Of a stretch of DNA of 5,580 nucleotides, positions 1 through 5,580 are shown piece after piece. The translations under genes and the position numbers were made by a program. Numbering within the stretch: position 1 is the stretch's first letter; the number at the start of each line of letters is the position of its first letter. Origin of the DNA: JBHIBA01 sp046758845 (GTDB lineage: Bacteria; UBA8248; JACPRG01; G963555815); NCBI GenBank assembly GCA_046758845.1, contig JBHIBA010000307.1:1-5580 (forward strand), written 5' to 3'. The notes under the pieces were generated by a model. That model was not told where the DNA came from. It worked only from the letters and a program-made list of their open reading frames with translations, and did not search any database.

Positions 1-79
1 CCTTGTCAGCCTCAACCTCTTCGTACAGGTGAACATCCAGCTTGGCAGCGCGAATAATACGATCCTTAAAACCGGTCAT
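1..79 (-). CDS. YIP1-family-like membrane protein, N-terminal fragment (partial)
   Basis: This is the start of a leftward gene that runs off the left edge, so only 26 codons are visible. The ATG at 79-77 is preceded by a strong ribosome binding site, AGGAGG at 90-85, with five bases between them. The fragment begins MTGFKDRIIRAAKLD and continues with an acidic stretch, LYEEVEAD. From memory, this 'R.ioRAAKLD..LYEEVEAD' opening is typical of bacterial YIP1-family proteins, in which a short cytoplasmic head precedes several membrane helices. Those helices lie outside the window, so the family call rests on the N-terminus only. The 148 bases separating it from the dehydrogenase, with its own strong ribosome binding site, suggest it is not tightly coupled to the catabolic genes. 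Its role is unknown. Confidence 0.6.
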   Translation of the reverse strand, partial: MTGFKDRIIRAAKLDVHLYEEVEADK

Positions 80-227
80 CGTCCCCTCCTGAGTTTATCC
101 AACATTTCAGCTCTTTGGGCTCTGAGGGAGCGCCCTGGGAGATGGGCTCTCCTGGAGCTCAGGCACAGCGAAAGCGCGACAGTTGGACCCGCTGGGCCAC
201 TCCTGAGGGAATCCCCGAAACGCCCCC

Positions 228-1280
228 TCACGGGCTTACGATCACCTTAATCGATTCCCCCGCCTCGGCCACAAGTCGGAATCCTTTGCCTATCTCTTCA
301 AGCGCCACGCGATGGGTGATCATGTCCCTCACATTTACCCTCTTCAGACAAAGCAGATCGATGGACCGCCTCAAATCCACCGGCGCTGCCCCATAGGAAG
401 ACAACACCGTGATTTGCTCATGCCAGAGATGGTAGAGGTTGAGGTTGCACCGATATTCAGGAGATGTAGGCGCAAACAACTGAACAATTCCCCCTCTATC
501 CGCACATCGGAAGGCCGCTTCCACGGCGGGCGGCGCCCCCGTGCAAACGATCACCCGATCCACCAACCTCCCGTCGTTCGCTTCCAGTAAGGATGCCGGC
601 AAACCGTCGGCTGACGGTATAACCTCCGCCCCAAACCTCCTCGCCGCTTCCATACGATACTCATGAATGTCTGTCGCAAAGACCTTCCCCGCCCCCATTG
701 CGATCGCCAGTTGGACATGCAATAGCCCCGAGATTCCGCTGCCGACAATCAGGACGGTCTTTCCCGGCTCTACCTTCGCCAGCCTTTGCGCGCGCAGCAC
801 GCAGCCCAGGGGCTCAATGAAGACGCCTTCCTCATAAGACATTTCTTCCGGGAGGCGGTAGGTGCCCGCGTTCACGTTGATCCGCGGGATGCGAATATAC
901 TCCGAGAACCCTCCCGGATCAAAGTTTGTCCTCCGGAGCGTGTCGCACACCGTATGGTCGCCGTTCAGGCAGTATCGGCATCTGTTGCAAGGGACATGGT
1001 GGGACACAAACACCCTTTCCCCGACTTCATGATCTTCCACACCCGGTCCGACCTCGACAACTTCGCCCGTGACTTCGTGGCCCAACACCCGGGGGGCCGT
1101 CTTCACCCGGTACCACTCCATGACATCGCTGCCACAGATTCCGCTTGCGACTGTCCTGATCAGTAGCTCCCCGGGTCCGGGCCTGGGTATGGGAATTTCC
1201 TCCAGCCGGACGTCGTCATTACGATAATAGACCGCGGCCCGCATGGTGGATCGCGCATCCTCCCGGGAGGGAAGGCTCAC
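228..1280 (-). CDS. Zinc-dependent medium-chain alcohol/polyol dehydrogenase (MDR family)
   Basis: This is a 350-residue cytoplasmic NAD(P)-dependent dehydrogenase of the sorbitol/threonine dehydrogenase type, close to the usual family length. Visible features in order are: the GroES-like catalytic domain with Cys49 (GICGSD) and His68-Glu69 (GHE); the structural zinc loop with Cys98, Cys101, Cys104 and Cys112; Glu156 (IEPLGC), the usual further catalytic-zinc position; and a Rossmann domain with GSGISG at 180-185. Asp204 at the end of the second strand (ATD) favours NAD over NADP. Both zinc sites look intact, so the enzyme should be active, oxidising a secondary alcohol or polyol to a ketone or the reverse; the substrate cannot be read from sequence. 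The GTG start overlaps the aldolase stop (GTGA), implying translational coupling. An in-frame ATG at 1244, giving the family-like opening MRAAVYY, is the alternative start and would remove 12 residues. Confidence 0.93.
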   Translation of the reverse strand: MSLPSREDARSTMRAAVYYRNDDVRLEEIPIPRPGPGELLIRTVASGICGSDVMEWYRVKTAPRVLGHEVTGEVVEVGPGVEDHEVGERVFVSHHVPCNRCRYCLNGDHTVCDTLRRTNFDPGGFSEYIRIPRINVNAGTYRLPEEMSYEEGVFIEPLGCVLRAQRLAKVEPGKTVLIVGSGISGLLHVQLAIAMGAGKVFATDIHEYRMEAARRFGAEVIPSADGLPASLLEANDGRLVDRVIVCTGAPPAVEAAFRCADRGGIVQLFAPTSPEYRCNLNLYHLWHEQITVLSSYGAAPVDLRRSIDLLCLKRVNVRDMITHRVALEEIGKGFRLVAEAGESIKVIVSP

Positions 1281-2197
1281 GAAACCTCCCGAGGCCCCAC
1301 GGCCTCCGCCTGTCTCATCTCCTGAAAGACTTCATAGGCCTCATTCGGCCCGAGGTTGTCATGCACAATGGCTCTGACGGCCTTCATCATAGCGACCGGA
1401 GAGTCACTTTGAAAAATGTTTCTTCCCATGTCCACGCCGGCAGCTCCCGAGCTCATCGCACGATAGCAAAAATCCAAGGCTTCCTTCTCCGGAACCTTTT
1501 TCCCGCCGGCGATGACGACCGGGACAAAACATCCCTTCACCACCTTATCAAAATCCTCGCAATAGTAAGTCTTCACGATGTCTGCGCCGTGTTCCGCCGC
1601 GATCCGGGAGGCCAAAGCAAGATATCGGGCGTCCCGCTCCAGCTCCTTCCCGACCGCGGTGATGCCCAAGAGGATCAGTCCCTCTTTCCTGGCTTCATCC
1701 GACATCCTGGCAAGGTTCAATATCGTATCCTTCTGATAGCGAGAGCCGACATAGATCGATACGGAAACCCCCTCCACACCCAACCGCTTCGCCTCCTCGA
1801 CAGAGACCGTGATGCCTTCATTGGAGAGCTCCCGACGGACCAGCTCCTCCGCGATCCTCTCCCTCAGGGCGTGCAGCGCCTCCCGATCCGTAACCCCCTG
1901 GGCCCTGATCTTGAATTCTCTCTCCAATTCAACGGGATCTCTGTAAACAATGCTATTTCCTCCGGAGGCTCTGAGGATGATGGGCGTGGAACTCCCCGGG
2001 GGGAGACAATGCATCAGGATGCCTTTGGTCGGACTCACCGCGTCACAGTGGGCCACGAGGGGCTCGAGGGTCCTGCGGGGGTCCTCCAACCCGGTCGTCG
2101 GGCCCTGAAAATAGCCGTGGTCCACGGCGAGCATGACGGTCCGGCCCGTCTCGGGTTTCAATATCTTCGCCGCCGGGTTTCTGGTCTCGGCCGCCAT
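1277..2197 (-). CDS. LsrF-like class I aldolase/thiolase (DeoC/FbaB-LsrF superfamily)
   Basis: This 306-residue (beta/alpha)8-barrel enzyme closely resembles LsrF, the thiolase that ends AI-2 breakdown, and related class I aldolases. Visible landmarks are AVDHGYFQGPTTGLE at 24-38, RASGGNSI at 76-83, IVKTYY at 207-212 with Lys209 as the expected Schiff-base lysine, the phosphate-binding-type VIAGGKK at 228-234, and GVDMGRNIFQ at 254-263. The enzyme should cleave or transfer a carbon fragment from a phosphorylated keto-compound. No lsrK, lsrG, lsrR or lsrACDB homologue is in the window, so AI-2 processing is not supported and the substrate is open. Compared with E. coli LsrF as remembered, it lacks about 40 N-terminal residues and gains an insertion of about 40 residues at roughly 84-123. 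The start has a strong site, GGGAGGGG, five bases before the ATG. The stop overlaps the dehydrogenase start. Relatives with different chemistry, such as fructose-bisphosphate aldolase or the archaeal aminodideoxyheptulosonate synthase, remain possible. Confidence 0.88.
   Translation of the reverse strand: MAAETRNPAAKILKPETGRTVMLAVDHGYFQGPTTGLEDPRRTLEPLVAHCDAVSPTKGILMHCLPPGSSTPIILRASGGNSIVYRDPVELEREFKIRAQGVTDREALHALRERIAEELVRRELSNEGITVSVEEAKRLGVEGVSVSIYVGSRYQKDTILNLARMSDEARKEGLILLGITAVGKELERDARYLALASRIAAEHGADIVKTYYCEDFDKVVKGCFVPVVIAGGKKVPEKEALDFCYRAMSSGAAGVDMGRNIFQSDSPVAMMKAVRAIVHDNLGPNEAYEVFQEMRQAEAVGPREVS
1285..1290 (-). promoter_or_regulatory. Ribosome binding site supporting the GTG start of the dehydrogenase
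   Basis: On the minus strand GGGAGG lies inside the last codons of the aldolase gene, four bases (TTTC) before the GTG at 1280-1278. The spacing is short but workable. A second GGGAGG (1267-1262 on the minus strand) lies about 14 bases before the internal ATG at 1244, which is too far for an ideal site. This tilts the choice to the GTG start coupled to the upstream stop, although the protein family usually begins near the internal Met. Confidence 0.5.
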
Positions 2198-2272
2198 CGT
2201 GTCCCCTCCCGGATTCAGAGAGACTCCCCCCTCCCGCTCTCAAGTGTCCCCCCGCCCGAAGACGCCTCGGGG

Positions 2273-2302
2273 ATACTACTGCAGAAGGCAGCATCAGTTC
2301 AA
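2273..2302 (-). promoter_or_regulatory. Candidate sigma70-type promoter in the 220-base leader before the aldolase
   Basis: The 2198-2417 gap between the SDR stop and the aldolase start holds no convincing gene. On the minus strand TTGAAC (2302-2297) is followed after 18 bases by TAGTAT (2278-2273), each matching four of six consensus bases. Initiation would fall near 2266, giving a leader of about 70 bases. A five-base-pair hairpin (arms 2255-2259 and 2267-2271) overlaps that point. The match is weak and may be chance. Its appeal is that the gap is long for an operon in which the other junctions are short or overlapping. Confidence 0.22.
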
Positions 2303-2417
2303 CGAAAGACCGCGCCCCATCTAGGAAATCCTGGGTCAAGCCATTGTCACGCTCCACCCCTGGCTCGTGTTCGTTCGGGATGTAGGAGAGGAAGCGAGAT
2401 TTCCCCGCGGTGCTCGC

Positions 2418-3206
2418 TCATATGCCTCGGGTCGCTCCCCCGTCCACGTAGACCATCGTACCTGTGACGAAGCTGGCCCGGTCCGAGGCGAGGAAGACGA
2501 TGACGTCTGCGACCTCCTCGGGCTTCGCGACCCGCCCGAGCGGGACATGGGAGATCCAGCGTTGACGGGCCTCCTCCACCGAGACGCCGAGGGCCTTCGC
2601 TTCGGTTTCAAACACTTCCCGAAGGCGGCGGGTCTCGACGGGCGCCGGATTGACGCCCACCACCCGGATGCCATGGCGCGCCTCCACCTGGGCGAGCCCC
2701 ACGGTGAAGTTGATCAGGCCGGCGTTGGCGACGCCCGCCGGGAGGGCCCGCCCTTCCGGCTGCTTCCCCCGGTGCCCGATGACGTTGACGATGCACCCAC
2801 CGCCCCGAGCGCGCATGATGGGAAGCACCTCGCGACAACACCAGATCTGACTCAGGAGCTTTGACCTCAGGCTCCAATCCCAATCGTCGTCCGCGAGCTC
2901 GAGGAAATGGCCACCCCTCGCCGCCCCGATCGAATTGACGAGGATATCGATCCCGCCCAGCTCCCGATGGAGGGCGCAGACCATCCCGGCCACCTCGCGC
3001 GGACGGCTGCAGTCGGCTGAGAAGGCAAAGGGCCGCCCGCCCGTGCGCGCCTCGATCTCGTCGGCGGCCTCATTCAGCACCGCCCGATCCCGCGCTGCGA
3101 TCGCAACCCGTGCCCCTTCGGCGGAAAGCGCGGTCGCGGTGGCGCGCCCGATGCCGCGGCTCCCGCCCGTCACCAGGGCCACCTTTTCGTTCAGCCCGAG
3201 GTCCAT
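2418..3206 (-). CDS. Short-chain dehydrogenase/reductase-like protein with non-canonical active site
   Basis: This is a 262-residue single-domain Rossmann protein of typical SDR length. The cofactor loop TGGSRGIG is at 13-20, the NNAG-type strand end appears as NSIG at 91-94, and the C-terminus has the usual SFVTGTMVYVDGG at 245-257. It would be annotated as a 3-oxoacyl-ACP reductase-like oxidoreductase. However, an ungapped alignment to E. coli FabG over the active site puts Gly144 at the catalytic Ser, Ala157 at the Tyr and Asn161 at the Lys; the helix Asn also seems to be Lys116. Normal SDR hydride chemistry is therefore doubtful. I recall SDR subfamilies with Asn at the Lys position and an 'NAALLNFTKALA'-like helix, so this may be a family trait and not decay. 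The reading frame is intact. It lies 59 bases after TctA, with only a modest ribosome binding site (GGAAG), suggesting one transcript with the transporter. The substrate is unknown. Confidence 0.9.
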   Translation of the reverse strand: MDLGLNEKVALVTGGSRGIGRATATALSAEGARVAIAARDRAVLNEAADEIEARTGGRPFAFSADCSRPREVAGMVCALHRELGGIDILVNSIGAARGGHFLELADDDWDWSLRSKLLSQIWCCREVLPIMRARGGGCIVNVIGHRGKQPEGRALPAGVANAGLINFTVGLAQVEARHGIRVVGVNPAPVETRRLREVFETEAKALGVSVEEARQRWISHVPLGRVAKPEEVADVIVFLASDRASFVTGTMVYVDGGATRGI

Positions 3207-3229
3207 GATGCTTCCGCCCTAAAATCCCC

Positions 3230-3259
3230 GGATGCCCCTCTATGGAGAAAAAGGCACCC
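3230..3259 (-). other. Intercistronic stem-loop between tctA and the SDR
   Basis: On the minus-strand RNA, GGGUGCC (3259-3253) can pair with GGCAUCC (3236-3230), giving seven pairs including one G-U. A smaller inner helix, UCUC with GAGG around the loop CAUA, is also possible. The structure begins seven bases after the tctA stop codon and ends 23 bases before the SDR start. No U-tract follows the 3' arm, so it is not a standard Rho-independent terminator. It could protect the transporter part of the message from 3' decay or tune SDR translation, or it could be chance in GC-rich DNA. Confidence 0.3.
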
Positions 3260-3265
3260 TGTGGC

Positions 3266-4780
3266 TCATGTGATGTGCGACCCGAGTGGCTTCGCCCTGA
3301 GAACTTCGATGAACTTGCGATGGCGGTAAATGTTGAGAACAATCGTGAGGAAACCCAAAGATATGAGCGCGCCGGCGACGGGCCGCTCGAAGAAGCCGAG
3401 AAAGCTGTAGTCCATTATGATCATCGCTTTGGAAAAGGCGGATTCGCCGATCTGGCCCAAGATAACTCCCATGATGACTGCGGGTACGGAGTAGTCGCTG
3501 CGGCGCAGGAAGTACCCCAGGACGCCGGCCCCGAACATGGTCCAGACATCCAGGATGGTATTCCGTAGCGCGTAGGCCCCGATCGTAGCGAAAAGGAGGA
3601 TGGCCGGCCCGAGGACGCGGAACGGGATGCGCAGGAGGTTCACAATCCCTTTTGTCTCCAGAACCCCCAGGAGCAGAATGGCCAGACTCGCCCAGAACAT
3701 CGAGCTGAAGAGCACCCAGACCAAGTCCTTGGCGCGAACCATGATCAGGGGGCCGGGATCCATGTTGTGGAGGTTGAAGACGCCGATCATGATGGCCGTG
3801 AGTGCGCCTCCGGGAAGGCCCAGGGCCAGCAGGGGAATCATGGCCGCCCCGGTGGCGGCGTTGTTCGCCGTCTCAGAGGCGACCACCCCCTCCGGTTCGC
3901 CGGTTCCGAAGCGCTCCGGACGGCGGGACCAGCGCACCGCCTCGGTGTAAGAGAGGAAGGCGGCGAGGGTGGCCCCGACGCCGGGGAGCAGGCCACAGAA
4001 GATGCCGATCGCCGTGGATCGGGCGATGGCGAGCTTGAGTCGCCAGAACTCCAGGAAAGAAGGATAGTCGATCACCACCTGAGGTGGCCGGTGTATCCCG
4101 ACAGCCATGCGCTCTCCTTGGACGAAGACCTCGGTGATGGCAAAGAAGCCAAGGATGAGGGGGACGAAGTTGATGCTGGCAAGGAGGTAGAGGTTTCCGA
4201 AGGAGAAGCGGCCGATTCCACCGATCGGGTCAGTGCCCACAGTGCCGATGAGCAGGCCGAGCAGGAGCGAGAGCCACCCCTTCCACAGCGACCTCGTCCC
4301 GACCCCGGCGACCACCGTCAAGGCAAAGAAAACGAGCGCGAACACCTCGATAGGGCCGAAGGTCCGCACCGCAAAGCGAGCGAGGGGGGCCGTGGCGAGC
4401 ATCATGAAGATGGCGGAGAGGGTACCGCCAATGGCGGAGCAGGTCACCGCGAACCCGATGGCCTTGCCCGCCTGACCCTTTCGGGTCATGGGGTAGCCGT
4501 CGAAGGCCGTTGGGGCGTTCTCCACCGACCCGGGGATGTTGAAGAGGATGGCCGTCACGGCCCCTCCGTACACGCCGGACACATAAATGACTCCGTAGAG
4601 CATGATGGCGTAGGTGGAGGGGATTAGCTTCGAGAAGGGAAGGAGAATCGCCGCCAGGGTGAGGAGACTGAGCCCTGGGATGGCCCCGAACACCAAGCCC
4701 CCGATGAGACCCCCCACGAACAGGGCGATGCCAGCCGGATTGCCGAATAGAAGCGCGGTGCCCGTGAGGAAGTCGCTCAT
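3266..4780 (-). CDS. tctA: Tripartite tricarboxylate transporter, large permease subunit TctA
   Basis: This is a 504-residue inner-membrane protein of standard TctA length and about a dozen hydrophobic segments. It forms the ion-coupled permease core that imports a carboxylate delivered by TctC. Family motifs are clear in both halves: GAIPGL at 32-37, YGGAVTAILFNIPG at 71-84 followed by AFDGYPMTRKG at 92-102, then GLLPGVGATLAAFLSY at 263-278, GEPEGVVASETANNAATGAA at 294-313 with IPLLALGLPGG at 315-325, and DPGPL at 341-345. The repeated PG-loop motifs reflect the internal duplication of the family. It starts 12 bases after the tctB stop. The ribosome binding site is poor (TTGGG directly before the ATG), which fits translational coupling to tctB. 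No frameshift or missing segment is seen. The substrate cannot be told from TctA; citrate, other di- or tricarboxylates, aromatic acids and sugar acids are all known for the family. Confidence 0.97.
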   Translation of the reverse strand: MSDFLTGTALLFGNPAGIALFVGGLIGGLVFGAIPGLSLLTLAAILLPFSKLIPSTYAIMLYGVIYVSGVYGGAVTAILFNIPGSVENAPTAFDGYPMTRKGQAGKAIGFAVTCSAIGGTLSAIFMMLATAPLARFAVRTFGPIEVFALVFFALTVVAGVGTRSLWKGWLSLLLGLLIGTVGTDPIGGIGRFSFGNLYLLASINFVPLILGFFAITEVFVQGERMAVGIHRPPQVVIDYPSFLEFWRLKLAIARSTAIGIFCGLLPGVGATLAAFLSYTEAVRWSRRPERFGTGEPEGVVASETANNAATGAAMIPLLALGLPGGALTAIMIGVFNLHNMDPGPLIMVRAKDLVWVLFSSMFWASLAILLLGVLETKGIVNLLRIPFRVLGPAILLFATIGAYALRNTILDVWTMFGAGVLGYFLRRSDYSVPAVIMGVILGQIGESAFSKAMIIMDYSFLGFFERPVAGALISLGFLTIVLNIYRHRKFIEVLRAKPLGSHIT

Positions 4781-4792
4781 CCCAAGGCCACT

Positions 4793-5320
4793 CTACCGAA
4801 TCAGGCTGATATACCACCCATTCAGGCTGTGGAAGAAGCCAACCCCCTGCGGCAGGGGCGTGAAGAGGAGCTTCACGAAGATCGCCACGATCAACCCGTA
4901 GATCGCCAGCGTGACGCATGCTAGGGGCAACCATCGGCGAAAGCCCAGCAGGTACATGTAGGCGGCCAAGAAGAAGGGGGTGACGAGCAGGAATCCCACC
5001 CGATCCATCATAAATACATAGACGAGCGGCACGACGAAGATACCGAGGCGCCTCAACTTGGCATTCCGATCCGTCCCCGGGGGGGGGCTCCCGTCCGGAT
5101 AAGTTTCGGATGTCCCCCCGGTGGCCACGGGGTCGGGGAAGAGCAGAAGGGCCAGGGCGGCGATAAAAATCCCTACGAGAAGGGCCCGCGGCCCGCCCGC
5201 GGGCCCAAACGCGTAGGTTGGTAGAGGCTCGTCAAACTGGTACGTGAGCGCGAAGGTAACTCCGGCGATGGCCAACCAGGCGAGGGGTTCCGCGAGGCTC
5301 CCGCCCGGTCGTCTATGCAT
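4793..5320 (-). CDS. tctB: Tripartite tricarboxylate transporter, small subunit TctB
   Basis: This 175-residue small membrane protein is the poorly conserved partner of TctA. Hydrophobic segments are visible at about 12-27, 44-61, 92-107, 108-126 and 131-153. The second half is the more recognisable part: DRVGFLLVTPFFLAAYMYLLG followed by a basic FRRW, then a last helix ending in VKLLFTPLPQGVGFF, which matches the TctB ending with a Leu-Pro-x-Gly turn. A hydrophilic Pro/Gly/Ser-rich linker (about 63-90) separates the two halves. It sits between tctC and tctA, the classic order. The ATG at 5320 is preceded only by a weak purine stretch (GGGAAAGAG). TctB is needed for transport in characterised systems, but its exact role is unclear. 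Confidence 0.92.
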   Translation of the reverse strand: MHRRPGGSLAEPLAWLAIAGVTFALTYQFDEPLPTYAFGPAGGPRALLVGIFIAALALLLFPDPVATGGTSETYPDGSPPPGTDRNAKLRRLGIFVVPLVYVFMMDRVGFLLVTPFFLAAYMYLLGFRRWLPLACVTLAIYGLIVAIFVKLLFTPLPQGVGFFHSLNGWYISLIR

Positions 5321-5392
5321 CGCCGAACTCTTTCCCGGCCATCCCCAAAACCCCCGAGACCCCTCTCCGACGAGGCTCGCCCAGATCAGCGA

Positions 5393-5580
5393 CTACCGGC
5401 TGGGCAGCCCCATCTTTTTGTAAATTCTGGAGTAGGTATCGATCTCACCAACGATCGCCTCTTGGGTCTCCGCGGAGTTCCGATAGGAGTTGAGGATGTC
5501 CAGGTTCTTCTTCTTGATGAACTTCTGGTGCTCAGCGGACTCCCACGCCGCCTTGAACACGGCCTCCAGGTAACGGACGA
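5393..5580 (-). CDS. tctC: TctC/Bug-family periplasmic substrate-binding protein, C-terminal fragment (partial)
   Basis: An open frame enters from the right edge and ends at the TAG at 5395-5393, leaving 61 full codons. The fragment includes AVFKAAWESAEHQKF, a Lys-rich stretch, and the ending IDTYSRIYKKMGLPSR. This follows the usual TctC tail: a helix near 'al.ka..dpefk', a short strand, and a final helix 'e......i.kelGi'. The protein would be secreted, bind the transport substrate in the periplasm and hand it to TctA/TctB. Signal peptide and ligand-binding residues lie outside the window, so the substrate class cannot be judged. The 72 bases to tctB hold no strong terminator, consistent with one transcript. 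The family call is strengthened by its place directly upstream of tctB and tctA. Confidence 0.85.
   Translation of the reverse strand, partial: VRYLEAVFKAAWESAEHQKFIKKKNLDILNSYRNSAETQEAIVGEIDTYSRIYKKMGLPSR

Noticed and set aside
135..155. Inverted repeat in the gap after the dehydrogenase as a terminator
   Set aside because: On the minus-strand RNA only five pairs hold (GGAGA with UCUCC), because two plus-strand G-T pairs become A-C mismatches, and no U-tract follows. I see no convincing terminator in 80-227.
2043..2357. Minus-strand open frame of 104 codons spanning the leader and the aldolase start
   Set aside because: It overlaps more than half of its length with the well-supported aldolase in another frame and shows no recognisable domain. 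The part inside the gap is too short to support a gene.
1361..2467. Plus-strand open frame of 368 codons
   Set aside because: It lies opposite the aldolase and the SDR end, has low-complexity Arg/Pro/Gly-rich content and no recognisable motif; it is an antisense shadow of the minus-strand genes.
3767..4627. Plus-strand open frame of 286 codons rich in Glu, Gly and Asp
   Set aside because: It is the complement of the tctA coding region; hydrophobic codons read backwards give charged residues. No family resemblance or good ribosome binding site.
1..5580. Defence system, phage, transposon or CRISPR content
   Set aside because: No direct-repeat array, terminal inverted repeats, transposase, integrase or nuclease motifs were seen; almost all of the window is accounted for by transporter and metabolic genes.

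Overview
The window holds one block of genes that all read leftward on the minus strand. It looks like a small-molecule uptake and catabolism locus from a moderately GC-rich bacterium. In reading order (high to low coordinate) it contains: the end of a TctC/Bug-type periplasmic binding protein, TctB, TctA, a short-chain dehydrogenase-like protein (SDR), a class I aldolase or thiolase of the LsrF type, a zinc-dependent medium-chain dehydrogenase, and, after a 148-base gap, the first 26 codons of a gene whose N-terminus resembles YIP1-family membrane proteins. No tRNA, rRNA, CRISPR array, transposase or phage gene is visible. The taxon cannot be fixed from these genes. The mix of TctABC with LsrF-like and SDR proteins suits a free-living Gram-negative heterotroph, such as a proteobacterium or an uncultured soil or sediment lineage. 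The TctC-type periplasmic receptor argues for an outer membrane.

Layout: 5393-5580 is the TctC C-terminus (cut by the window edge). 4793-5320 is TctB and 3266-4780 is TctA, so this is a complete tripartite tricarboxylate transporter set except for the missing TctC N-terminus. 2418-3206 is the SDR. 2198-2417 is a 220-base leader without a convincing gene. 1277-2197 is the LsrF-like aldolase and 228-1280 the dehydrogenase, overlapping by a GTGA stop/start. 80-227 is noncoding with no clear terminator, and 1-79 is the YIP1-like start.

Working model (inference): TctC captures an organic acid or sugar acid in the periplasm, and TctA/TctB import it. The zinc dehydrogenase oxidises a hydroxyl group, and the LsrF-like enzyme cleaves the carbon chain through a Schiff-base lysine. 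The SDR may be an oxidoreductase or, given its active site, something else. The substrate is not identifiable from sequence alone.

The two strongest observations are as follows. First, the SDR keeps its nucleotide-binding loop but has Gly, Ala and Asn where the catalytic Ser, Tyr and Lys should be. Second, the LsrF-like enzyme carries an extra segment of about 40 residues inside its barrel and sits without any other AI-2 (lsr) gene. Sampled base composition also differs between the transporter/SDR half (about 70% GC in two sampled lines) and the aldolase/dehydrogenase half (about 57% in two sampled lines), so the locus may be a join of two modules.
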